From: Symsagittifera roscoffensis | Taxonomy: Eukaryota > Xenacoelomorpha > Acoela > Convolutidae | Assembly (NCBI RefSeq): GCF_963678635.1 | Contig: NC_087071.1 | Coordinates: 39,268,438-39,332,437, forward strand | Direction: 5' to 3' | DNA length: 64,000 nucleotides | Shown here: in pieces, positions 1 to 13,300 of the stretch | Position numbering within the stretch: position 1 is the stretch's first letter | Layout of the letters: every line of letters begins with the position of its first letter | Made by a program: the position numbers and the translations under genes | The notes under the pieces: model-generated | Seen by the model: only the letters and a program-made list of their open reading frames with translations | Database searches by the model: none | What the model was told of the DNA's origin: nothing

Positions 1-119
1 GTCCCAAGACCTTGTCCCAAGACCTTGTCCCAAGACCCCGTCCCAAGACCCTGTCCCAAGACCCTGTCCCAAGACCCTGTCCCAAGACCACTGTCCCAAG
101 ACTGTACTGTCCCAAGACT
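1..119. repeat. Minisatellite, 11-13 bp unit
   Basis: About nine copies of a unit close to 'gtcccaagaccct' run from the window edge to about 119, so the array probably starts outside the window. Open frames across it (Ser-Gln-Asp-Pro repeats) are products of the repeat, not genes. Confidence 0.9.
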
Positions 120-990
120 GTTGACAAGTGTCTGGGTGGTGGGACTTCTTTCCACTTCGTTATGGGGACTTCTTGATTCACTGTACCTTGTACCACCACT
201 CAAGCTCTAGTAAAATTTTCCGAAAATCCTCTCTTAAAAGCCAAATGCTGACCCCCCTTTTTCTTATTTCTCTTCTTGGCTACCTCTATTTCAATGTTCC
301 AAGTAACTTGAGACCAAAACCTGTGCCAAGGTATCTTGTGATCACCTGTTCGTACAAAATCTTAACAAAAATCCTCACCAAAATGCAACAAAAATCTAAG
401 TAAGAAAAAGTAATAAAAACAGAAAGATGAGCCCACCTAAAATTCAAAGGTGACAAATGTCTACCTTCTATCTAAAAAATGTCTGGTACCTAATTGTCAC
501 GCGTTTCCTTCCCCCCTGCTAGCGATCTTATGGGGTATTACAAAAACTGTATATGTCCCTTCCCCCCTACCAATCCGACCAGGGTACCTTCCTTAACTCG
601 AGTTCAAATTTCGATATCCACCTAATATTACCAACGCGTGTTAATGTCTAATGTAACTAAGTCAACGATGTCGACTAATTAGTTACTCTAATTTCCCCCT
701 TTTTACAATTTACAACCGCCAACCTCTAACTTAACCAGCCCCCCTTCTAACCTCCCCCCGTTTTAGCCCCCCTTCTTAAGCCTAAAATTACCTTAAGCGC
801 CGGGTGCTAAACCTCTCAAGAGAAAACCGTAGACCTGTCTCCAGGCCTGCTCAAGTAAAAACGTTCCTCAAAACCGGGGGATGTCGCTTATCCTATTTTA
901 CACTTATCTCCTATAATGTAATGTGGATTTTAACGATACCCGTTCTGCCCAACTTGAGAACTCGAGAATTGCCAAATCCTTCTTGGCTGC
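120..990. other. AT-rich non-coding DNA
   Basis: Short C-runs and no conserved ORF or recognisable element. I see nothing to annotate in it. Confidence 0.5.
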
Positions 991-1183
991 TTTCCCACCC
1001 GACTGGTCACCTGTTCCAGTCCAGTCTCCTATTGGTTCAGCTCAAGTGTCCCTGAACCACTTTCCCACTCGGCTGGTCACCTCTTCCAGTCAAGTCTCCT
1101 ATTGGTTCAGCTCAAGTGTCCCTGAACCACTTTCCCACTCGGCTGGTCACCTCTTCCAGTCAAGTCTCCTATTGGTCCAGCTA
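991..1183. repeat. 70-bp tandem repeat, about 2.7 copies
   Basis: Units start at 991, 1061 and 1131 with 'tttcccac(c/t)c(g)'. Copies two and three are nearly identical and the first has a few substitutions. The open frames here only reflect the repeat. Confidence 0.9.
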
Positions 1184-2960
1184 AGTTCCAAGCTATCTGA
1201 AAACCCTTGACAACGCCCCACACTCGGGCACTTTATTCAGTTTGCTGGTTTAAATTGCTAGGTTGATCGAAACGATCGAACTTGTAAAACAGTATGGGTA
1301 TACTATTTAATTAATATAAAGGTTTGATCCAACTAATCTGGTGTCAAAGTCACTGTCTTTTTTCGTTTTATGGTTTTTGTTCCTTTTTCTATTCTTTTTT
1401 GGTTTTTGTTTTGCTTTTTGTCTTTTTGCTCGTGTTTTTGTCCCCCTAGTTGCCCCCCTTTACTCGGTTAGCTAAGCCTCGTTCGGAGAGCGTACCAGGA
1501 AATTTTCTCGAGTTTTCTTAAAAAGCTATCACGGTACAACCGGAAGGTTTGCACGTCCCTGTCGAACCGTACCACCGGTACTCTAGAATGGGCATTCAGC
1601 CCGAAGCTGTCTCAAGTGGGTTCGACTCCGTAGTCTTGATGTCGTAAACACCCAGGAGCGCCATAAAAACACTATGTAACATTCGTCTACTGCAGTCACA
1701 CATGAGGCTTAAGAAAAATAGGCCCTATAACCACTGGCTCAAGGGTCAGGGACACCATCTCTTGTGTTTTTCTACCTCAAGAACGGTCGGAGCCAGTTCG
1801 GTTCGTTTGTGACATGAGACTACGACCCGTTACAGCTTAAAGGCTACTACTAAAATATCCCCCCACTCTAGAATTAGAAACGTCCCCATACTTAGGTCTC
1901 TAGATACCCAAAATACATGAACGCCGTTAAAAACCGGGTTAGAACAATCCGTTAAGTTTATTTTTATTAGACAGTGGAACTTTGATCCATTTCAGATGGA
2001 TCAAACTAAAACTCGCCTTACCTCAACATAACAATTATAAAACACACTCTAGAAATTTAAATTAGGTACTCACATCGTAGCACGCTCAAGAAAGGGAAGT
2101 ACTTCAGTCGGTAATCAACTCGAGAATTAAATAATGTAACTAAATGAGTTTTAATGTTTATCAGTTTCAATGACAAGGACAAGTTTTAACTCTAGGATAT
2201 AGCTTCTCGTGAACCATTGGGACACTCAAGCTGTCCACCTTTCCACCGAAGGTTCACTCTAGTCCAGTTCAAATAATAATCCAATCGAGTAATGACAATC
2301 CAGTTCTCGGGAATACGCTTGTCTCTGTTTCAGATGGGACAGCTCTACTCTTGTTCTATTGTGACAGAAATTGCGAATAGCAACTTCCCACCGTTTTATT
2401 TAGCAACTTTCCCGCGATTGTCACTCGATTGTTCTGACTTCTCTTTTCTGATTTTCAGTTATCGCGAGAAAATCGTGCATGACAGGTTCCATTCGAAATT
2501 TTGAAAAACTAAATTTCACTCCAAAATCAAGTGTTTTTTGCTTCTCTCAAGGTCAAACTTCCGAATATGACCGACTGGCACAATCCATGAGCGGTACTGA
2601 TATTGGAAGTGGAATTGAATAAATACTCTTTTTTTCCATTTTTTGTCTCATTGAGATGTTGAATTCACATATTATTTATTATAAGGGGTTGCAGATCGCA
2701 GCGTGAAGTTCAATCTATTGACAACTCCATAAGCGCTATTATAGAGGAAGGACGGCTAAGATATGTTAACATTACAACGATGCTTTTAATGCTGACTTAA
2801 AGGTAATCAGAAGGTCAAAAGTATCATAGTAACCGAGGTTACAGTCATGAGTCCCTTCATCATGTGTTCCAGTCAAAATCCTTGGAATTTTCTAGATATG
2901 GAAGTGATAATGATAAAAGAAGATGTCAAGTGTTTAAGTCCTTTTGATTTAAAATCGATA
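1184..2960. other. Non-coding upstream DNA
   Basis: T-rich tracts around 1355-1440 and scattered GC-richer stretches (about 1500-1850). No ORF looks conserved. Distal promoter sequence of the Atos homologue could lie here, but no element can be named. Confidence 0.4.
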
Positions 2961-2994
2961 CGGGTTACGCTTCTTCAATAAGAAGCGTAACCCG
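2961..2994. repeat. Perfect hairpin, 15-bp stem, 4-nt loop
   Basis: 'cgggttacgcttctt' (2961-2975) pairs without mismatch with 2980-2994 around a 'caat' loop. It is not followed by a U-tract typical of a terminator. Its role is unknown; it lies about 0.9 kb upstream of the Atos start codon. Confidence 0.9.
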
Positions 2995-3931
2995 TAACGC
3001 TGGTATGGCCCTATCCAGCTTGTGCACTTTCCGTAACTAAACGGAAGGGCCTCTTTTATAATTTAGTTTTTTTTAATACAGTCCTTCAGCTTGTGTCAGT
3101 CTCCAGGCACCGGGCTTCCAATTCCGTGCATCTCTGGAGATAGCGTCGTTGCCTCCTTAATTTCGTGGCACGGGAGGGTACTGTTCCACTTCGGATACCC
3201 CATTGAAGTCTCCTTTCGTGTGTTCTTTTCCTGCCAAGTGTCTTATCGTGTCTTATCGTTAACACCATCAGACGTCTCGTTACTCTCGTGTTTTTCTATC
3301 GACCGTTTTTCGTCCTGTATATCGGTTTATGTGTTTTTAATAAACTTTTCTACCAAATATGGCCGTTCTTAATTTCTGAAAAATGTTCCACCGCAATTCA
3401 AATATTTAAATGTGATGCCAACGCTAATTTTCTTTTTCTTGCTCGTCTTAAAGTTCGGCTGTGTCGATCCGGCGGAATGGCACATTTATGCAGTAATTGA
3501 AGTCTTCATTTTTTTAGACTAAAACACACCAGAATACAATATTCCTCCCCATGTTCAATGGCCGGAACAATTAAGCTAGCCTGTAATATGCGTCCTTCTT
3601 CTTTTTAAGATCGTGGATGGCAGTTTTTCGGACTGTGGTAAACTGTCTCGGAATTAGCTCGAGATATGACGTTTCTTCTAAAAAACGTTCAATTCGTAGA
3701 TCGGACAGCAAAGGGTCCCTTCTTTCCAAAACATGACACATGCTAATCATATCTCCTTCTTCCTCTCTGTTGTGCGGTTTCTGTTGTACTGTTCGCTATC
3801 CAAAAATATTCCTCATAGTCCTCCTTCATCTAAAATCAGATTCAAATTTGACAGTTCATAGTGATTGTAGTTAAAGTCTCCAAAACATCCTGTAGCGTTA
3901 TCAAAAAGAATTACAATTTACTTCACCCATA
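2995..3931. other. Upstream region of the Atos homologue
   Basis: A GC-richer patch (about 3090-3300) is followed by AT-rich DNA. The frame of the first coding exon stays open only back to 3896. A 5' UTR and promoter are expected here, but I find no convincing TATA or initiator element. Confidence 0.35.
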
Positions 3932-4321
3932 ATGCGTCTAGCCTCCCAGGACCCAGTTTATATCGGCGGACCTCGGCAGAAAGCACCGGATTGCTTGCCC
4001 AACAATTCAACTGAAATGGATAGCTGTGCAGTTAAAAAATCTCCATATGATGAGAGCTCTTCAACTAAAGAGAATTGTGCTACTTCTCAAAACAGTTTGA
4101 ATCCGAATAAAGCAATCGTGTATGATGTAATGGGAGCGAGCGTGGTAGATCGGGTTATACAGAAAATAGCGCTCGTGGTTTGCGAGTCAAGATGTCCAAA
4201 TAGAGAAGCGAAAAGTGGTTACTCCAAAGGCTTACACTTCCCTAACTTGGAAAAAACCACAACTGCACCCACCTACTTGCATGCTAAAACAGCGCACACA
4301 TGCTCATCACAAATAACACAG
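3932..4321 (+). CDS. Atos exon 1 (start codon)
   Basis: ATG at 3932 opens 130 codons ending at donor CAG|GTGACG in phase 0. The start is the first ATG after an in-frame stop at 3893. The segment 'VIQKIALVVCESRCPN' resembles the 'SLALLITEGRTPE' stretch near the N terminus of human ATOSA, and the exon ends in 'CSSQITQ', matching the Cys...Gln-Cys region there. A 5' non-coding exon may exist. Confidence 0.85.
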
Positions 4322-7300
4322 GTGACGTTTCTCAAAGGTTTATTTAAAAGTTTGGAATTATGTTGAACAACAGTGTGTTTTAGTGTCTGGCTAATTGGGA
4401 GCGACTGCGTGTCATGCAAGAAGTCCTGGAGAGCAAGGCCCCTCTGGTAGTTGAAGTTTGGATTGTGGCTGAGTGCTACGCCTCCAGACCACAGGAGCAA
4501 ACTGAAGCGGCATCATCTCGGTCTGAACAAGTTGGGAATACTGGCGGTAAACCACTAGGATTGGGTCTCGATCAGCCATGTTGCGAGGGAGTGTTAATGG
4601 AAGTATGGACATTTCACAAGATACAGCACAGGTGAATGATCATTGGTCAAAATTCAATGAAAGAAAATCAATCTTAGCAAAACTAAAGAAACAGTTTTTA
4701 TGAAATAGTTCTGAACAAACTTCATCAAACAAAGCACAGAAGACGGCCAGTGAATTTTGACTCAGATGAAGGATAAGTGTTGTTTAACCAACGAGAGCAT
4801 TCAATGTGCATTATTTTTAAAAGCATCAGGCTTGATGGACTCTCATGATATTTTCGTCGCTATGAAGCATGAAAATGTGGATGATTTTAAATTAGCCTAT
4901 GATATAATATAAGACGGATTTTAGTTTTTCTTTTAGAGACAACCAAATTTGACATCAAAAATTTTTTAAGGCTCGAATCAGTTGGCACTACGAGCATCAG
5001 AAGTACGAAGCATATCCCAACCAATAGTAGTACTACGGTGACTGGGACAGGCGGAGGAAGTTGTCTGTCATTATTGCAGGCAATCCAGTCCCATCTCTCC
5101 TTTTCCCAACTGGCCTCCTGGCTTGTTAGTTCCAAATCATCCAGACAGTCGGGATACGGAGCAATATTGGGTCCCCTTAACATCCACTACAGGTAGAATA
5201 AACTTCAAAATTCTTGCATGTATAGCGCTGCAATTCCTTTGAGTGTAAATCTTAAACTTGATAAAAAGTGCTACTCTCTTTTTTAGAAGTCATTGTTCCA
5301 ACCACTGAACGGCGGGACCTTGTTTTTTTTTCAGCGTCTGAAATAGAATTTTTTCCAGGAAAAATTGGAAAGTCGGTTTACATTTTGTCAGCTTGCTGCC
5401 GCTCCACGAATTTCGTTTGCACTGTAAGCAGTTTTCATTGTAGTCTCAAAAGTGTGTCGTCCTCGATTACCTGCTGTATTTTGTGATTTTACTTATCTTG
5501 ACCGGTATGTTTTCCGTTCTTTTTGGTTTATTTTTTATCGCTTGAAATTTTTCTTCGATGTAAATAATTTCGGCTGGTAAAAAAACTTCGGCTGGCAAAA
5601 AAATCAAAATTTTGAAACAAAAATCAACACTTCAAAAAATCAAGATGAACACTTGAAAAAAAAAACTGGAAACAGCCATTGATTCGAAAACAAAAAATGA
5701 AAATGAAAACTGTCAGAAAAAATTTGATTAAATTGCTTGAATTTTTAACTTCTATACTGCAACCGACCTGATTTATTTGTAATCTTTTTTGTTCTTAAAC
5801 CGACGCAAAGTTCACTAAACTGACAAAACAGTGTGTCAATTTCGTGTGAAATTTGAGTCGGTTTAAGAACAAAAACAATTTAATATTGTTTTAAATAAAT
5901 CAGGTCGATTGCATTAGAGAAGTTAAAAATTCAAACAATTTCATCACTCAAACTTTTTTTATGCCAGTTATGTTTGTGATTTTCTATTTTCGAATCAATG
6001 GTCGTTTCCAGTTTTTTTTTAAGTGTTAATTTTGATTTTTTGAGTGTTGACTGTTGTTTCAAAATGTTGTTTCTTTTTGGAAGTTTTCTTTCAACTAAAT
6101 TTTGTCCGACTCACTTTGTATTTGATAGCTTGCAATGATACGCTTTCTTTGTATCACAAGTGATGCGACGCTACGCTTCGCAGCTGTGTTATTTTTTTTT
6201 CGAAATTAGCTATTAGATTTTGCCTGCTTGACTAAGGTTCTAAGCGTTTATCTAGTTCCTCTCATCACACCCAGTACAAAAAAATGACAATTTTTTTAAA
6301 AAACGTTTTTCTTTTTTTTGGATGTTGTCGGATTTTTTATTGCGACTAGCACAGCAACCGGCCATCCCTGTTTGCTTATAACTCATTTAATTAATCGTAG
6401 TGAAGTGATTAGTGAAGTAATTAATCGTAGTGTATTATCGAGTTGATAATCGTAGTGAAGACTTATAAATGTCTTGATGATGTTTTGTCCGTGAAAAATT
6501 TTAAAACATTTTTTTTCTTTTTCCTTGCTTCATTGACACTTTTCAGTTGGCTGTTTATCTCAATTACTTCATTTAAATGTTAATAGGATCTGTGCTGGTG
6601 GCGATGTCTTGTCCCCCAGTTCCAAACTGAGCGAAAGGAGTTTTGACTCCCATAGTTTCCCTCTCTTTACCTCTGAACCCACGCCCACTTCGTCCTCAAC
6701 AGGAGCAAGTAGTGCCCCTATCTCAATCCGAACTCAAGTGCACTTTCTGAAGAGAGATATACACTCTACATGTCCAGAGATAAAATGTACCGCGCATCCC
6801 CGGAAACAGACGATTCCTTCTCAGCTGCATGTTCAACAAGAAGCCAAAGCAGATGGTTCAATAACTATGGATAATGTAGATTCTGACATCAGGTGAAAAA
6901 ATAGATACTTGAAAAATCAGCATAGAATTTTTTCTCAAAATAGCTGCGATATTTTGAGGTCTTTGTCTTATTGTTCGAATTTACGATTTCAAAACTGAAT
7001 ATCAGGTTAGCGTTTCAAGAATGACGGATTTTCATGGTTTTTAGGAGTAATTTAAAGCAAAGGCTGCAGTCGCCGCGAAGTCAAGCCGCATTTGGAAAGA
7101 GCTGCAGTAGAGAAGCAGTAATTGAAGAGAGATACCAGTCACCTTTGAGCTCAGATTTATCCAGTAGCCCAGAAAGTGTAATTTGTGGAATCATTCCAGA
7201 AAACAAGAAAAATAACGAGCTAATTAAAATCAAAAGGATTTCACCTAGAGATGGCGAAAAATGTATAAAAGCGAGTGAGAAATATCCGAAAGTGATTGAC

Positions 7301-10300
7301 CGCGCAAGAGTTCCTACTGCTGCTGTGAGAAGGAAAGAATCAATCGAAAAAACGGGAACCCAGGGAAGTTCTCTGGATCCTACAATAGATGAAAAATATT
7401 CCAGGAAGGAAAACTTAAACGCAGAAAATAATGTGAGTGCTACTGGTGGTGGTGGTGTTCGATTCCGATGCAGGGGCGCGAGTCCAAGTCCTCCGAGGAC
7501 TAGTGAATCGAACATGGATCCACTCTCCGTCAAGGCATCTGCAGATCTTGCTTCATTGGAGGAACCTATGTCAGCGTCGGGAGATTTGAAAGAAGAGTAC
7601 AAAAGGGGAAAGAAAGAGGAAAGCAGCGGCAAAGACTGTAGAAGAAGTCGTAGCGTTAGCAACAGTAGTTTGTCAGATGGCGATGACTACTTAAGTGAAA
7701 CACTGCGTTTCAACAGAAGCCAACATGTGAGCTATCTTCTTTGGAAGATTTTAATTAAGAATCATCATGTAAGAGATCATAAAGCAGATTAAAGTTCAAT
7801 ACAAAATCAAATAAGCATTTATAAGCCATTTAGCGTTAAGCTAATAAAAATTTATCCGGCTGCATTTACTTAATATATACAATAGAAAAAATAGCTGTGC
7901 TGAAACGATAAGTATCTCATTGAGAAGCTCAATAATTGCTTTAGAAAAGTGAACTGCCTTCTCTCGAGCCAGATGTTAAAGAGGAAAAAGAAGACGATTA
8001 TGAATCTTTGCAATCTAGCAGCAAGAATAGTAGTAGTAGCAGTGGAAGTGCCAGTAAGCCAGACTCCGGTCGAAGTAGTAGATCCAGTGGTGGTATGGGA
8101 AGGGGCAAGTGGAGGGATCCCGCGATATTGGTGTCCACAATGGAAGACAGAGTTGTAACCAGGTAAGTTGAATATGCGTTGCTTTAGCTAATTTTAAAGA
8201 ACACTTAAAAGGCCAAAAATAGACTTGAAGAAGATTTAAAGAGGCCAAAAATTAAAAAAAAAAACTTATCAATAATTTACAAATTCTACCATTTTTTTTT
8301 GCATTTTTCGCAGTACTATGTCTACTTTTTTACTCGCATAGTTAGTTTAATTTAGTCTACATTTGTAGTGTTGTGCCTGATGATTGGGACTTAGACGTGG
8401 AGAGTAATTTGGACAAAGTTTGCCAGCAGCTGAACAGACAACAAATCACGGAAGCATGGAACAACAACCAGCAGGGACAACATAAATGGCAGTTGGGTGG
8501 GGGGAGTTTTGGAGTCAGTGATAACATCAGTAGACAGAAGGGAATAGGTGGTGCTTTGAAAGGAGACGGGGACAAAGTCAATAGGAAGTTGTTTTCATTG
8601 GATGGGGGGATTATGGCGGATCCCTTGAGTTCCCCGTTGGGACCAGGACCTCTGCTCACATCGCTGTCTTTGCCTACGGGAGCTACAGGTACACATCTAA
8701 TTCTTTGCACAAATAAACAAATCGAGTTAAGTGAAATTTTTTCTCGTACGCTTTCTAATTAAGTCTTTTTGGACTGTTGTTTAGGAGGAGTATTCATAGA
8801 CTGTGACTCTGTGTTCGACAGTGATAGTCAAAATCCATCAGTAACAGATGACGATGAAGATACCGCGTACTACGATACCCTTCAGTCGAACAGCACCAAA
8901 ACCTATTTCAGAAATAGCGGCGATACAAGTACCAAAAACAACAGCAGCAGCTATGATAAGGGTGTTATGTCACTGAAAGATCTATTTGCTCGGATAAAAA
9001 GCTCGTCTCCAAGTAGATCAGAAAAACGATCAAAGGATCCATCAAGATGCAATGTTAAGTCAGCCGAAGAAAGTCCAAAAAGTAGTCCAAGTGAAAGAGT
9101 AGTTGATCAAATTTGGATAGATGAGATGAATAAAAAAGCGCAATCCGAAGCTAATCGTGCCTCTAAACATAACATGTGCTTGGATGATGCTGGGACCTCA
9201 ACTTATGGTGCTATAAACTCAGGAGTAGAATTAGACAAATCGGCCAATCATTATCAACAGCAGTACAAAAAGGAAAACACGTGAGTTCTTCCGACATATT
9301 GATTAAGTGCCAATTGCCAAAAAATATATTAATAATAGCCGCTCTCCATCGTATCGTTATGGCCACAGAATCTGAAATTGGGTGTTATTTTTTGGACAAA
9401 ATTGGATATCCTAGCAGGGGCGGATCTAGGATTTTCTCGAGGGGGGGGGGGGCGGATTTTTAAAAAAAATTCGAAAATTTTGAAAAAACAGTCAAAAAAG
9501 CCGTTTTTGGGCACTTTTTGAAAAATTTTGACAAAAAAATCGCGTTTTTTTTGGCGCGCGCTCCCCCTAAAAGTTAGTATATATATTGGCGCCTTTAGAA
9601 AAATTTTAGGGTCGGTCGGCCAAAAATGGATTTCTGAAAAAGTATCAAAGGGGGGACCCTTTGGGTCGGCAGGGGGTCGAATCCCTGAGGGGGGGGGGGG
9701 GGGGGGGGCGTCGGCGTCCACCAACACCCCCCCCCCCTAAATCCGCCCCTGTATCCTAGTATTATAGTCGGACAGGGTCGATGATACATAAAGTAGATTT
9801 TTTCTGTCGTGATTACCGCTTCAAAACAAAATTTACGAAAAATTTGAGTAACTAACAACTTGTATAAGAGAAAATGCGATTCATCTGAAAAGTTAATGAG
9901 TATTAAACATCAAGTAAATGCATCCAATTGTGCGTATTTGCCTCTCAAATATATATAAAATGCCAATGTTGCCAGAAAAGGCAACTGAATTTTAATTTCA
10001 AAAGTGGATTTTAATTTGTAGGTCTCCAGCGGAATAAGAAATTACCCAGCATTTTATTTTTCTCTTGTTGAATTAATTGTATCAAAACCTGAGCATAAAT
10101 AATGCTTGAGTTTCCAAAAGACCTAAACTGGATTGTTTTAAGTGTCAATTAAGGTAGTGAATACCTTTATATAGGTGGTAATGTTTTTAGGGAAATATCT
10201 TTACGTGATTCGGTTTTTGAAATGTTTTCAAGTTCAATTCATTGCCTTTATTAAAAGGAAGGCAAACTCTCAATCAAACGGCAAAATCTTACAAAATTCT

Positions 10301-13300
10301 AGTTTCGAAAGTGAGTTTTGATTTTTCAAATTTCTCGGCGGAAAAAAATACCCACTATTTTTCTGAAATTGGTTTTATGAATGAAAAATGAGACAATCAA
10401 ATTTTTCTTGAAATTCGAAGGGCATGTCTTTTTTTTTCATGGAAGTTCGAAAGTTGAAATTGGTTTAAAATAGAAGTCAATATATTTTTTCTGTTTTCTT
10501 GCTTTCAAAGACATTTTCCAACTCTCTGTAGTCTTTTTTTTTGCTTTACTTGATGTCGTTTTTACTATTCCAACTCTACCTTAATTAATACCATATTGTT
10601 AACGACCATTGAAATATTGTAGGATTTTTATGTTTGGGTGTTTTAGTTTTTTAATTTTGTTTTCCCCGCAAAAGCAGCTACCTCTAATCATCATCGGAAT
10701 CAGTTAACTGATGTATCATATTAAAGCTCTTTCAGTCGTGATTCGAACGTGATTAAAAATTGTCCAAAAAATCCCATTGTGGAGAAAAACCGGTTTTACA
10801 AGCCTAGGCTTGTGTTATAGTATGAACTATTTTTTTCTCAAACTAAGTCGCAAATATTGTAGCGTAGAGGTAGGAAAGGAGACCAGCAACATAGTGAGAG
10901 GATTCGAACCTGGGTAGGGTCGAATGTTTGTAATGAATTTTTTCGTTAACTAGATAAAATGCGTCCGCTCTATCAATTGAGGCATGTAAGTTGGTATATA
11001 TATATATTTTTTTTCAAGTTGTTTGACACTCTTAATGCGTCATAGTTGGCTTGCTTCAATTACGAATTGTGTAGACTCATAATTGGCGTGCGTCACTTAA
11101 GAATTTTTATAGACCCAAGTTTTTACTCATTCAGCAACTTCGCCTCTGTGAAAGTTTTTGATTTTTCGTCTAATTTCGAGCGAGTTAAGCGAGCAGTCTT
11201 ACAATAGCTTATGTATGCATATTTTAGGCCGTAAAAATTTAATTCTAGTTTTGCACAGTAAACGGCTATCCTTTTTCCTTGAAAAGTTAGGATTTATTAT
11301 AAAATCGAGCTCATGGAAAGAAATATATAACCCCTTACCAGTATTGGCGCACCAAAAATGGAGGATTTCACTCGGTTCAAAATTCGACAAGTCGAGTTAT
11401 TGCCACATTTCACCAATTTATGTCAAATTTTTCAGCTTCGTTTCTTTAAATTTTTTCAAATGAATATCATAAGTCAAAACGAGATCTTTCGGTTGATCAC
11501 TTGGCTGAGTTCATGGTAAAGAATGAACACCTTTTCCAAAAATGCACATATAATAGTGGGTTTCACCGGATACAAAATGTGACATGATCATTTTTCATGG
11601 ACTTCTGAGTATCATTTTTCAACTTCGTTTCTTTAAATTTTTTCAAATGAATGTCATAAGTCAAAACGAGATCTTTCGGTTGATCACTTGGCCGAGTTCA
11701 TGGTAAAGAATGAACACCTTTTCCAAAAACGCACATTTAATAGTGGGTTTCACCGGATACAAAATGTGACATGATCATTTTTCATGGACTTCTGAGCATC
11801 ATTTTTCAGCTTCGTTTCTTTAATTTTTTTCAAATGAATGTCATAAGTCAAAACGAGATCTTTCGGTTGATCACTTGGCCGAGTTCATGGTAAAGAATGA
11901 ACACCTTTTCCAAAAACGCACATTTAATAGTGGGTTTCACCGGATACAAAATGTGACATGATCATTTTTCATGGACTTCTGAGCATCATTTTTCAGCTTC
12001 GTTTCTTTAAATTTTTTCAAATGAATGACATAAGTCAAAACGAGATCTTTCGGTTGATCACTTGTCCGAGTTCATGATAAAGAATGAACACCTTTTCCAA
12101 AAATGCACATATAATAGTGGGTTTCACCGGATACAAAATGTGACATGATCATTTTTCATGGACTTCTGAGCATCATTTTTCAGCTTCGTTTCTTTAAATT
12201 TTTTCAAATGAATGACATAAGTCAAAACGAGATCTTTCGGTTGATCACTTGGCCGAGTTCATGATAAAGAATGAACACCTTTTCCAAAAATGCACATATA
12301 ATAGTGGGTTTCACCGGATACAAAATGTGACATGATCTTTTTTCATGGACTTCTGAGCATCATTTTTCAGCTTCGTTTCTTTAAATTTTTTCAAATGAAT
12401 GTCATAAGTCAAAACGAGATCTTTCGGTTGATCACTTGGCCGAGTTCATGATAAAGAATGAACACCTTTTCCAAAAATGCACATATAATTGTGGGTTTCA
12501 CCGGATACAAAATGTGACATGATCATTTTTCATGGACTTCTGAGCATCATTTTTCAGCTTCGTTTCTTTAAATTTTTTCAAATGAATGACATAAGTCAAA
12601 ACGAGATCTTTCGGTTGATCACTTGGCCGAGTTCATGATAAAGAATGAACACCTTTTCCAAAAATGCACATATAATAGTGGGTTTCACCGGATACAAAAT
12701 GTGACATGATCTTTTTTCATGGACTTCTGAGCATCATTTTTCAGCTTCGTTTCTTTAAATTTTTTCAAATGAATGTCATAAGTCAAAACGAGATCTTTCG
12801 GTTGATCACTTGGCCGAGTTCATGATAAAGAATGAACACCTTTTCCAAAAATGCACATATAATTGTGGGTTTCACCGGATACAAAATGTGACATGATCAT
12901 TTTTCATGGACTTCTGAGCATCATTTTTCAGCTTCGTTTCTTTAAATTTTTTCAAATGAATGACATAAGTCAAAACGAGATCTTTCGGTTGATCACTTGG
13001 CCGAGTTCATGATAAAGAATGAACACCTTTTCCAAAAATGCACATATAATAGTGGGTTTCACCGGATACAAAATGTGACATGATCATTTTTCATGGACTT
13101 CTGAGCATCATTTTTCAGCTTCGTTTCTTTAAATTTTTTCAAATGAATGACATAAGTCAAAACGAGATCTTTCGGTTGATCACTTGGCCGAGTTCATGAT
13201 AAAGAATGAACACCTTTTCCAAAAATGCACATACAATAGTGGGTTTCACCGGATACAAAATGTGACATGATCATTTTTCATGGACTTCTGAGCATCATTT

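Noticed and set aside
7081..7662. 193-codon ORF on the - strand
   Set aside because: It lies wholly over Atos exon 6, whose frame and splice phases fit the gene; the antisense frame is a composition shadow.
7949..8158. 69-codon frame starting with ATG
   Set aside because: The neighbouring frame gives the Atos exon 7 peptide with matching phases at both ends.
9329..9858. ORFs with Pro or Gly runs around 9330-9860 on both strands
   Set aside because: They translate the G- and C-runs of the hAT-type MITE and have no support as genes.
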